39,511 bases of DNA from Saccharopolyspora rectivirgula DSM 43747 (GTDB taxonomy: Bacteria > Actinomycetota > Actinomycetes > Mycobacteriales > Pseudonocardiaceae): contig NZ_AYJW01000036.1 in assembly GCF_000497205.1 (NCBI RefSeq), positions 1 to 39,511 of the forward strand, in the 5' to 3' direction. A program made the translations under genes and the position numbers. Below the pieces are notes generated by a model. That model was not told the origin of the DNA. It made no database searches and saw only the letters and a list, made by a program, of their open reading frames with translations. Shown here in pieces: positions 21,148 to 28,033 of this stretch; position 1 is the first letter of the stretch, and each line of letters begins with the position of its first letter.

Positions 21148-21696
21148 ATGGCCCAGACCAACCCGATCGCCGCGCTCGGCGATCTGGACCCCAAGAAGGT
21201 GAGCCAGGAGGAGTTCACCTCGCTGCTGGAAGCAGCCACCGAAGCTGCCAGCAGCAACGCTGAAGCCGACCTGAGCGAACTGACCCCGGAGCAGTTCGCC
21301 CGGATCATCTCCCGCGCCTCCGACGCCCAGCTCAAAGCCGTCATGGAACGCCCCGTGCTCCGGGAGCGCATCCTCGACGAGGTGTTCCGCCGGATGGAGG
21401 AGCACTACAAGCCGGGCCGGACGAAGAAGGAAGCCGTCGTCCGCTGGCGCATCGGCACCGCGAACGACGAGCCGCTGCGCTACGAGTGCACCATCACCAA
21501 GGACACCTGCACGGTCAGCAAGGACCCGCAGCAGGAACCACTGGTGACCATCACCATCGGCCCCGTCGAATTCATCAAGCTGGTCTCCGGCAACGCCTCC
21601 GCGCCGATGATGTTCATGACGGGCAAGCTCAAGCTCGCCGGAGACGTCGGGTTCGCCGCTGGACTCACCAAGCTCTTCCAGATCCCCAAAGCCTGA
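21148..21696 (+). CDS. SCP2 sterol-binding domain protein
   Basis: 182 residues. An N-terminal helical part (residues about 1-85, acidic, with LSELTPEQFARIISRASDAQ) leads into an SCP2-like lipid-binding domain: VVRWRIGTAN, YECTITKDTCTVSKDP, PLVTITIGPVEFIKLVSGNA and MFMTGKLKLAGDVGFAAGL. Such domains bind acyl-CoA or other lipids and may present them to enzymes. The ATG at 21148 has GGAGG 6 nt upstream. The acyl-CoA dehydrogenase gene begins 8 nt after its stop, so the two are one operon under the palindromic operators. Confidence 0.88.
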   Translation: MAQTNPIAALGDLDPKKVSQEEFTSLLEAATEAASSNAEADLSELTPEQFARIISRASDAQLKAVMERPVLRERILDEVFRRMEEHYKPGRTKKEAVVRWRIGTANDEPLRYECTITKDTCTVSKDPQQEPLVTITIGPVEFIKLVSGNASAPMMFMTGKLKLAGDVGFAAGLTKLFQIPKA

Positions 21697-21704
21697 GGAC
21701 CCCA

Positions 21705-22913
21705 ATGAGTTTTTCACTTGAGCTTTCCGAAGAGCACAAAGAACTGCAGGAATGGGTGCACGGCTTCGCCGAGAAGACCGTGCGCCCGGCCGCGGCCGAG
21801 TGGGACGAGCGCGAGGAAACCCCCTGGCCGATCATCCAGGAAGCCGCCAAGGTCGGCCTCTACGGCTTCGAAAGCCTCGCCAACTTCTGGGCCGACGAGA
21901 CCGGGCTGTCCCTGCCCATCGTCAACGAAGAGCTCTTCTGGGGCGACGGCGGCATCGGCATGGCGATCTTCGGCACCACCCTGGCCGTCGCCGGCATCTT
22001 CGCCGCCGGCACCCCGGACCAGCTCGCCGAATGGGTCCCGCAGTGCTACGGCGACGAGAACGACCCGAAGGTCGCCGCGTTCTGCTCCTCCGAGCCCGGC
22101 GCCGGCTCGGACGTGAGCGCGATGCGCACCCGCGCCGTCTACGACGAGGCCAAGGACGAGTGGGTGCTCAACGGCCAGAAGGCCTGGGCCACCAACGGCG
22201 GCATCGCCAACATCCACGTGGTGCAGGCCGTCGTGGACCCCGAGCTCGGCGCCCGGGGCCAGGCCGCGTTCATCGTCCCGCCGGGCACCAAGGGACTGGA
22301 ATCGCCGGGCAAGATCCGCAAGCACGGCCTGCGCGCCTCGCACACCGCCGACGTCTTCCTCGACGACGTCCGGGTCCCCGGCCGCTGCCTGCTGGGCGGC
22401 AAGGAGAAGCTGGACGAGCGGCTCGCCCGCGCTCGCGAAGGCGCCCGCGCCAAGGAGCAGGCCGCGATGAAGACCTTCGAGCTGTCGCGGCCCATCGTCG
22501 GCGCCCAGGCCATCGGCATCGCCCGCGCCGCCTACGAGGTCGCGCTCGAGTACGCGCAGCAGCGCGAGACCTTCGGCCGGCCGATCATCCAGAACCAGTC
22601 GATCGCCTTCACCCTCGCCGACATGCGCATGGAGATCGACGCCGCTCGACTGCTGGTGTGGCGGGCGGCGTGGCTGGGCCACAACGGGGGGTTCCCCTCC
22701 GGGGAGGGCTCCATGTCGAAGCTGAAGGCCGGTCGAGTCGCCACCTGGGTCACCGAGCGGGCCATCCAGATCCTCGGCGGCAACGGCTACACCCGGGAGT
22801 TCCCGGTGGAGCGGATGCACCGCGACGCCAAGATCTACGACATCTTCGAAGGCACCGAGCAGATCCAGCAGCTCGTGGTGGCCCGGGCCATCTCCGGCCA
22901 GCACATCTCCTGA
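21705..22913 (+). CDS. Acyl-CoA dehydrogenase
   Basis: 402 residues, the standard tetrameric acyl-CoA dehydrogenase length. Landmarks: FCSSEPGAGSDVSAMRTRAV, NGQKAWATNGGIANI, KIRKHGLRASHTADVFLDDV, QQRETFGRPIIQNQSIAFTL, QILGGNGYTREFPVERMHRD and DIFEGTEQIQQLVVAR, where the Glu of EGT is the catalytic base position. It is FAD-dependent and passes electrons to ETF. Chain-length preference cannot be read. ATG 21705 follows GAGGA. Coupled to the SCP2 gene; two strong hairpins follow. Confidence 0.92.
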   Translation: MSFSLELSEEHKELQEWVHGFAEKTVRPAAAEWDEREETPWPIIQEAAKVGLYGFESLANFWADETGLSLPIVNEELFWGDGGIGMAIFGTTLAVAGIFAAGTPDQLAEWVPQCYGDENDPKVAAFCSSEPGAGSDVSAMRTRAVYDEAKDEWVLNGQKAWATNGGIANIHVVQAVVDPELGARGQAAFIVPPGTKGLESPGKIRKHGLRASHTADVFLDDVRVPGRCLLGGKEKLDERLARAREGARAKEQAAMKTFELSRPIVGAQAIGIARAAYEVALEYAQQRETFGRPIIQNQSIAFTLADMRMEIDAARLLVWRAAWLGHNGGFPSGEGSMSKLKAGRVATWVTERAIQILGGNGYTREFPVERMHRDAKIYDIFEGTEQIQQLVVARAISGQHIS

Positions 22914-22928
22914 TTCCAGGTGCGGAAC

Positions 22929-22966
22929 CCCGTGTTCCGCCCGCCGACCGGTGGGCGGAACACGGG
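22929..22966. terminator. Perfect 14-bp hairpin after acyl-CoA dehydrogenase gene
   Basis: CCCGTGTTCCGCCC (22929-22942) and GGGCGGAACACGGG (22953-22966) are exact complements with a 10-nt loop. An alternative shorter fold uses GCGGAA at 22922-22927 with TTCCGC at 22935-22940. Confidence 0.85.
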
Positions 22967-22978
22967 ATCTCATCCCGA

Positions 22979-23027
22979 CCGACCGGGAGCGGCGCGGGTT
23001 CCCTGGCCCCGCGCCGCTCCCGGTCGG
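22979..23027. terminator. Perfect 20-bp hairpin between convergent genes
   Basis: CCGACCGGGAGCGGCGCGGG (22979-22998) is the exact reverse complement of 23008-23027, with a 9-nt loop. It is the second hairpin in the gap between the acyl-CoA dehydrogenase (+) and IclR (-) genes. Confidence 0.85.
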
Positions 23028-23045
23028 TTCCTGACCACTCCGCCG

Positions 23046-23083
23046 CGGTGATCACCGACCCTTCGCCCCTCCGGTGATCACCG
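23046..23083. repeat. Two copies of a 12-bp palindrome at the IclR gene end
   Basis: CGGTGATCACCG is repeated exactly at 23046-23057 and 23072-23083, 26 bp apart. Each copy is self-complementary, so the pair can also form a 12-bp stem. The second copy overlaps the IclR stop codon at 23078-23080. It may be a terminator or a protein site. Confidence 0.6.
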
Positions 23084-23893
23084 CCCTCTCCCTTCCAGCA
23101 CCAGCGAACGCGTGATCCGCGCCGCGCCCTGGCGCACCGCGCGTTCCACCGTCCAACGCCGGGCGCGGAACTCCGGCACCGGGAGGGAGATCGCCACCGA
23201 GCCGGCCACGCCGCCGGCCTGGTCGTGCACCGGCACCGCCATGCACGCCAGACCGAGCTGGAACTCGTTGATGTCCAGCGCCAGCTGGGACTGCCGCACG
23301 TGCTCCAGGTGTTCCTCCAGCACCTCCCGATCGCAGATGGTGGCCGGCGCCCACCGCTGCAGACCGGCCTTGTCGAGGTAGTCCGCCCGCTGCTGCGGAT
23401 CCATCGCGGCGAGCATGATCTTGCCGAACGCCGTGGCGTGCGCGGCCTGGTGGAACCCCACGTCCAGCGGCTGCACCCGGGGACGGCGCGGCGAGTCCGC
23501 GACGTGCGCGATGACCACCTCGGTGCCCCGGTAGATCGCGTAGTAGGCGGCCGCGTCGGCGTGCTGGTGCACCCACCGCACCGCCCCCGCGATCCCCGGC
23601 GCCACCGCCAACTGCCGGGACAGCGACTGCCCCAAGTACCGCGCCTTGTACCCGAGCACGAACACGTGCTCGTCCGGCAGGTGCACCACGTGCCCGGCCT
23701 CCACCAGCGTGGTCAGCAGGTGGTAGACCGTGGGCAGGGCGAGCCCGAGCCGCTCGGCCAGGCCCTTGGCGCTGATCCCGTCCGGGCAGGCGGCGATGAC
23801 GTCCAGGGCCCGCAGCGCGCGGGTCACCGACTGCAGGGTTCCCGGTCTCCCGCCGCGCCGCGGGCGGCGTTCACCGATCGGTTGCGCGCTCAT
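23078..23893 (-). CDS. IclR-family transcriptional regulator
   Basis: About 271 residues. A winged helix-turn-helix occupies residues about 20-80 (SVTRALRALDVIAACPDGIS; AKGLAERLGLALPTVYHLLT). The IclR effector domain follows, with AHATAFGKIMLAAMDP and the C-terminal LGLACMAVPVHDQAGGVAGS. IclR proteins sense small molecules, often aromatic or organic acids. ATG 23893 or the adjacent GTG 23896 starts it; both overlap the end of the upstream MIP18-domain gene (stop at 23871), so it is translationally coupled to that gene and probably regulates the adh-amidohydrolase operon it ends. Confidence 0.88.
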   Translation of the reverse strand: MSAQPIGERRPRRGGRPGTLQSVTRALRALDVIAACPDGISAKGLAERLGLALPTVYHLLTTLVEAGHVVHLPDEHVFVLGYKARYLGQSLSRQLAVAPGIAGAVRWVHQHADAAAYYAIYRGTEVVIAHVADSPRRPRVQPLDVGFHQAAHATAFGKIMLAAMDPQQRADYLDKAGLQRWAPATICDREVLEEHLEHVRQSQLALDINEFQLGLACMAVPVHDQAGGVAGSVAISLPVPEFRARRWTVERAVRQGAARITRSLVLEGRGR

Positions 23894-24584
23894 CACCCGG
23901 TGTTCCGCCGTACCTGGTGGCCAGCAGCCCCTGGCACCACTCCCGGTTGCTCTCGATGCTCACGCGGGTCGCCCGGCCGCGGCGCAGCCGCAGCGGCAGC
24001 TCCTCCTCCGCCACCGGCGCCCCGTGCTCGTCGAGCAGCAGCAGCGCGTCGTCGTCGCAGGGCAACCCCAGCTTCTGCCGCCGCTTCCGCAACCGCTCGA
24101 CCAGCGGGTCGGTGCCCAGCTCACCGAGCCGCACCCGCACCAGCTGGGCCGGTTCCACCCCGGACCGCAGGAGCTTGCCGGCCAGCTGCTCCTGGCAGGC
24201 CAGGTGCGCTTTGCGCAGGAAGGTGCGGCGCAGCTGCTCGAGCTCCCCGTCGGCCAACCCCGGGAAGGCGGCGCGGAAACCGCTGTCCGCGGCCACCCCG
24301 GCGTTGATCTCCTCGGAGGCGAAGTGGTCCAGCAGCCGCACCCGGACCTGCCGCACCCCGGGGACCGCGGACACCGCCTCGCGGGCGTCCGCGGCCATCA
24401 GGTACGCGAAGTTCGGGGCGCAGAAGTAGGTGGGCAGCCGCAGGTCCACCGCCACCTCCCCGGTACCGCTCACCTGCAGCCGGGCCACGAACCCCAGCTC
24501 GGTGATCGGCTGGTCCAGCTCCGGGTCGAGCACCTCCTGCAGCGCCTGCCGAACGGCCTGCTCGCTGAGCACCGCGGTGGTCAC
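23871..24584 (-). CDS. MIP18/DUF59 (iron-sulfur assembly) domain protein with C-terminal extension
   Basis: 237 residues. Residues about 8-85 are a MIP18/DUF59 domain (VLDPELDQPITELGFVARLQ; then a Cys in LPTYFCAPNF at the position where the family has CP; then VPGVRQVRVRLLDH). The remaining 150 residues are less familiar and carry three more Cys (HLACQEQ, LGLPCDDD, REWCQG). DUF59 proteins help assemble metal or Fe-S centres. The GTG at 24584 overlaps the amidohydrolase TGA (GTGA), with GGAGGTGAT upstream, so translation is coupled. Similar DUF59 genes accompany amidohydrolase and alcohol dehydrogenase genes in propane/phenol diiron monooxygenase operons, where they probably aid the metal centre. 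The monooxygenase is absent here. Confidence 0.82.
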   Translation of the reverse strand: MTTAVLSEQAVRQALQEVLDPELDQPITELGFVARLQVSGTGEVAVDLRLPTYFCAPNFAYLMAADAREAVSAVPGVRQVRVRLLDHFASEEINAGVAADSGFRAAFPGLADGELEQLRRTFLRKAHLACQEQLAGKLLRSGVEPAQLVRVRLGELGTDPLVERLRKRRQKLGLPCDDDALLLLDEHGAPVAEEELPLRLRRGRATRVSIESNREWCQGLLATRYGGTPGDERATDR

Positions 24585-25627
24585 GGCGACATCACCTCCG
24601 CGTTCGTCCCGGAGGCCACCGCGGTGCGCTGCGCCGGCGGTTCGGCGGCCCGCATCTCGGCCGGCACCTCGATGTCGTAGAGCCGGGCCGCGTTCAGACC
24701 GAGGATCTTGCGCTTGACGTCGGTGGTGAGCACCCCGTACTCGGACTGCATGTCCTCGGGGATCTGGAAGTCGACGAACTTCTCCACCAGCCACTTCGGC
24801 GTCCAGATCGCGTAGTCGCTGGAGAAGGCGATGCGGTTCTCGTCCAACCAGAACAGCAGCTCACCGATGATCTTGGCGAAGTAGCGAGGTCTGCTGTGGA
24901 TGAACGGCATCGCCACCGCGAGTCCGCCGTAGACGTTCGGTTCCTGGGTGGCGATCCAGCAGAAGTCCTCCAGCCGCGGCAGTCCGACGTGCTCGACGAT
25001 GAAGTTCAGGTCCGGGAAGGCCGATGCCACGTCGTCCACGTCGGCCACGTCGAAGGCGTCCCGGTTCAGCGGGTAGATCGTAGGTCCTTTGTGGACGTGG
25101 ATGTTGCGGATCCCGAGCTCCTGGCACTTCTCCAGGTAGCGGTAGGACCACGGGTCGCTCAGCTTCCAGCCCTTGGAGTTGCCCTTCCACTCCGCGGTGT
25201 AGAGCTTGGCGCCCTTGAACTGCCAGCGCTCGGCGAGGCGCTCCAGCACGGCCAGGCCGGCTTCCCCGTCCCGCGGGTCCCACGCACCGTTGAGGATGAA
25301 CTTGTCCGGGTGCTTCTCGGCCAGCACCGCGTTCTGCTCGACGGTGTTGAACCCGTTGACGAAGAAGTCGGTGAGGTAGGTGGGCTGCATGATGGCCTTG
25401 TCGACGTAGCCGACCTCGAACAGGTCGTGCATGACGTCGGCCTCGCTCTGCCGCTGGAAGTGCTCCAGCGACCACAGCTCGGACTCCGGGCTGAGGTTGC
25501 GGTGGTAGTCGTAGAAGCAGTTCAGGAAGCCCTCGCCGTACCGGTTGGCCTGGTTGGCGGGCGTCCCGTCCCAGAAGTGGATGTGGCTGTCGACGATGAA
25601 GTACTTCTCGCCGTCTTTGACGTACAT
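24581..25627 (-). CDS. Amidohydrolase-2 family protein (prm/mim operon type)
   Basis: 348 residues, a TIM-barrel metal-dependent hydrolase. Metal ligands are visible: H15 and H17 in DSHIHFWD, H177/H179 in NIHVHKG, H213 in VEHVGLPR and D271 in SSDYAIW. The family includes decarboxylases related to ACMSD. It closely recalls the amidohydrolase that follows the hydroxylase genes in actinobacterial propane (prm) and phenol/acetone (mim) monooxygenase operons, whose exact function is not known to me. ATG 25627 follows CGGAGA. It starts 20 nt after the alcohol dehydrogenase and overlaps the MIP18 gene by 4 nt. Confidence 0.88.
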   Translation of the reverse strand: MYVKDGEKYFIVDSHIHFWDGTPANQANRYGEGFLNCFYDYHRNLSPESELWSLEHFQRQSEADVMHDLFEVGYVDKAIMQPTYLTDFFVNGFNTVEQNAVLAEKHPDKFILNGAWDPRDGEAGLAVLERLAERWQFKGAKLYTAEWKGNSKGWKLSDPWSYRYLEKCQELGIRNIHVHKGPTIYPLNRDAFDVADVDDVASAFPDLNFIVEHVGLPRLEDFCWIATQEPNVYGGLAVAMPFIHSRPRYFAKIIGELLFWLDENRIAFSSDYAIWTPKWLVEKFVDFQIPEDMQSEYGVLTTDVKRKILGLNAARLYDIEVPAEMRAAEPPAQRTAVASGTNAEVMSP

Positions 25628-25647
25628 GGCGGTCTCCGATCACCGGA

Positions 25648-26676
25648 TCAGCGGACGAGGATGGCGCGGCCGCCGGGAATGCGCCCGGCGTCCAGGTCGG
25701 CGAGCGCGTCCAGCGCGTTGTCCAAGGGGTAGGTGCGGGTGCGCAGCGAGACCTTCCCCTGCGCGGTGAGCGTCATCAGCTCGGCCAGCTCGTTGTAGGA
25801 GCCGACGAGGTTGCCGATGACGTTGATCTCCCGGGAGATGATGTCGATGGTGGGCACGTCGACCCGGCCGCCGTACCCGATGACGAAGTAGGAGCCGGCG
25901 TCCCGGGTCATGGCGACCCCGTCGTCGGGGGTGCCGGCCTCCCCGACGAAGTCGAGCACCACGTGCGCGCCCTTGCCGCCGGTCAGCTCCAGCACCGCGG
26001 ACACCTGGCCGCCGTCGGCCCGCACGGTGTGGTGGGCCCCGAGCTGCTCGGCCGCCTCGAGCGCCTCCGGCGAGGTGTCCACCACGGTGATCTCGGCGGG
26101 GGTGAGCGCGAGCAGGGACTGCAGGCCGATGTGCCCGAGCCCGCCGGCCCCGATCAGCACGACGTGGGTGCCGGGGTGCAGCAGCGGGGCCGCTTTGCGG
26201 ACCGCGTGGTACGCGGTGAGGCCGGCGTCGGCGAGGGCCGCCACGTCGGCCGGCCGCAGGTTCGGGTCCAGCTTCACCACCGAGCGCGCGTTGGTCAGCA
26301 GCAGCTCGGCCATCCCGCCGTCGCTGTCCAGGCCCGGGAACCGGGAGTTCTCGCAGTGCACGTCGTCGCCGCTGCGGCAGGCCCGGCACAGGCCGCAGGT
26401 GACCAGCGGGTGGAGGATGACCTTGTCACCGGGGCGGACGTGCTGCACGGCGCTGCCGGTTTCGCGGACCGTGCCGGCGTTCTCGTGGCCGATGGTGTAC
26501 GGGAGGGCGACCCCGCTCTTGTCCGCCCACTGCCCCTCGATGATGTGCAGGTCGGTGCGGCAGACTCCGGCCGCTTCGATCTCCACCAGCACGTCCAGGG
26601 GGTCCCGCACCACCGGGTCGGGGACCGATTCCAACACCGGTTTTTCTCCGTAGCCGTGGACTCGCACCGCTTTCAC
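25648..26676 (-). CDS. Zinc-dependent NAD+ alcohol dehydrogenase
   Basis: 342-residue medium-chain dehydrogenase. Catalytic zinc ligands are C39 (GVCRTDLH) and H64-E65 (GHE); the structural zinc has C94, C97, C100 and C108. The coenzyme fold has GAGGLGHIG (about 175-183), and the Asp of VVDTSPEAL suggests NAD+ preference. It oxidises primary or secondary alcohols; in prm-type clusters the equivalent enzyme oxidises 2-propanol. First gene of the adh-amidohydrolase-MIP18-IclR operon. Start GTG 26676 is preceded by GGAG. A CRP-like palindrome lies 23 nt upstream. Confidence 0.93.
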   Translation of the reverse strand: MKAVRVHGYGEKPVLESVPDPVVRDPLDVLVEIEAAGVCRTDLHIIEGQWADKSGVALPYTIGHENAGTVRETGSAVQHVRPGDKVILHPLVTCGLCRACRSGDDVHCENSRFPGLDSDGGMAELLLTNARSVVKLDPNLRPADVAALADAGLTAYHAVRKAAPLLHPGTHVVLIGAGGLGHIGLQSLLALTPAEITVVDTSPEALEAAEQLGAHHTVRADGGQVSAVLELTGGKGAHVVLDFVGEAGTPDDGVAMTRDAGSYFVIGYGGRVDVPTIDIISREINVIGNLVGSYNELAELMTLTAQGKVSLRTRTYPLDNALDALADLDAGRIPGGRAILVR

Positions 26677-26698
26677 ACCGGACTCCTCTCCACTGGCA

Positions 26699-26714
26699 TG
26701 TGGTTGGAGTCACA
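26699..26714. promoter_or_regulatory. CRP/GlxR-like palindrome upstream of adh
   Basis: TGTGGTTGGAGTCACA fits TGTGA-N6-TCACA with one mismatch. It lies 23 nt before the adh start, close enough to act at or downstream of the promoter. Regulation by a cAMP-type CRP/GlxR protein is inferred from the motif only. Confidence 0.45.
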
Positions 26715-27276
26715 TCATGGGTCGGCGTGCGGCAGGCCACAAAAGGGTGTTGTCGCATGCTGATAACGGCCCCCGTCCACGGCCTTGTTGTCACCCGTTC
26801 GGGTGGGACTGAGCGGTGCGCCGGGGAAAATCGCCGACCCGGACACCGCTGACTGGTAAGCCGGGAGCCGGCCACCTCGCGCCCGGCGCAGCGGCCGACC
26901 CGGTCAGCTGGCCAACCGGGTTCGACGAGGATTCATCTCAACGAAATATCAGCTCGCTGACATTTAACGCGCGAGTAGCAACGGTCTGGGCATGATGGGG
27001 GGTTTTGCCCGAGTGGCGCTCGCCACCGTGCGAAATTGCACAAAGTAGGAGCGTTTTCCAGCCAAAGCATGCAGGATTCCGTCGGCCAGGTGCCTCTTCA
27101 CTTGGGCAGAGTGCACCGGGCTGGTCAGTGAACAACCACAACCCCACCGGGAAGGCGCGTTCCGGTGGGACCGGTCTGCCCACCGGGCAGCGCCGGACGA
27201 GCTCTGCGGGGAGGGCTCAGCACGGCCCGCCCAGGCGGGCCCGAGCGCAGCTTCGAGACGAACGGGAGGCGAAGCG
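26715..27276. other. Gene-free interval between adh and small ORF
   Basis: No gene is supported on either strand; the open frames lack ribosome sites and recognisable domains. Composition is lower in GC between about 26930 and 27070 than around it. It presumably holds the promoter of the divergent small gene at 27277, but I could not identify clear -35/-10 boxes. Confidence 0.45.
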
Positions 27277-27480
27277 GTGAAGACCACCCCTGACGCGGAG
27301 ACCCCTATATTCCGGGAACTGCACGAAGAGCTCGGTGAGCTTCCCGAGATCGACATCCACGACTTCGACAAGCACGCCTTCGACTTCCTGCGGGAGTACG
27401 ACGAGCAGAAGAGCAGCGGCGACCAGGTCGTCGGCCCCGACAGCCGGCACTCGGCCGGCCGCCGCCGCAAGGAGTCCTGA
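27277..27480 (+). CDS. Small acidic protein of unknown function
   Basis: 67 residues from a GTG with GGGAGG 7 nt upstream. Almost every third codon position is G or C, as in real genes here. The protein is rich in Glu and Asp in the first two thirds (IFRELHEELGELPEIDIHDF) and ends in a basic Arg/Lys tail (SAGRRRKES). No signal peptide, TM segment or Cys is present. I do not recognise the family. It precedes the PNPOx-like gene by 43 nt on the same strand. Confidence 0.6.
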   Translation: MKTTPDAETPIFRELHEELGELPEIDIHDFDKHAFDFLREYDEQKSSGDQVVGPDSRHSAGRRRKES

Positions 27481-27523
27481 GCTCCACCCGAAAACCGTCG
27501 GCGCCCCGTGCCACCATGTGAGC

Positions 27524-27994
27524 ATGGCCACTTGGCAGCAGTTCGCCGAGGAAGCACCCGAACTGGCCGAAACCGCGCGGAACCGGTTCACCGAACACCG
27601 CCACCACGTGCTGGCCACGGTGCGCAAGAACGGGGCGCCGCGGGTCAGCGGCACCGAGGTCTTCTGGTACGGCCCCGACCTGGCGGTCGGCTCGATGCCG
27701 AAGGCCCGGAAAGCCCTGGACCTGCTGCGGGACGGCAGGTTCGCGCTGCACTGCAACCCGGGTGGCGAGACGATGACCGAGCCCGACGTGAAGATCTCCG
27801 GGCACGCCGAAGAAGTCCTCGGCAAGCCGCGCGAGGAGTGGCTGCGGGAAGCGCAACCACCGGGCGGCGACGGCCACCTGTTCCGGCTCGAGCTGAACGA
27901 AGTGGTCGCCACCGCGGTGGCCGAGGACCAGAGCCACCTGGTCATCAGGCTTTGGCGGCCCCACATGGGGATCGCCACGTTCCACCGGTACTGA
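27524..27994 (+). CDS. Pyridoxamine 5'-phosphate oxidase-like (FMN/F420 split-barrel) protein
   Basis: 156 residues with the split beta-barrel pattern: HHVLATVRKNGAPRVSGTEV, then FWYGPDLAVGSMPKARKALD, RFALHCNPG and KISGHAEEVLG. These proteins bind FMN, F420 or heme; the particular cofactor and substrate are not evident. I chose the ATG at 27524 (MATWQQFAEEAPE); a GTG two codons earlier (27518) is possible. No ribosome site precedes either. A bidirectional terminator follows the stop. Confidence 0.8.
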   Translation: MATWQQFAEEAPELAETARNRFTEHRHHVLATVRKNGAPRVSGTEVFWYGPDLAVGSMPKARKALDLLRDGRFALHCNPGGETMTEPDVKISGHAEEVLGKPREEWLREAQPPGGDGHLFRLELNEVVATAVAEDQSHLVIRLWRPHMGIATFHRY

Positions 27995-27998
27995 TCGA

Positions 27999-28027
27999 GG
28001 CGGGCCCGGTGCTCGTCCGGGCCCGCC
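27999..28027. terminator. Bidirectional terminator between PNPOx-like and E2 genes
   Basis: GGCGGGCCCGG (27999-28009) is exactly complementary to CCGGGCCCGCC (28017-28027), with a 7-nt loop, in the 39-bp gap between two convergent genes. Confidence 0.85.
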
Positions 28028-28033
28028 GACCGG

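Noticed and set aside
26938-27557. Minus- and plus-strand frames in the adh upstream gap (26938-27183, 26964-27557, 27005-27280)
   Set aside because: No ribosome sites or domain similarity; two of them are antisense to, or run into, the small gene at 27277.
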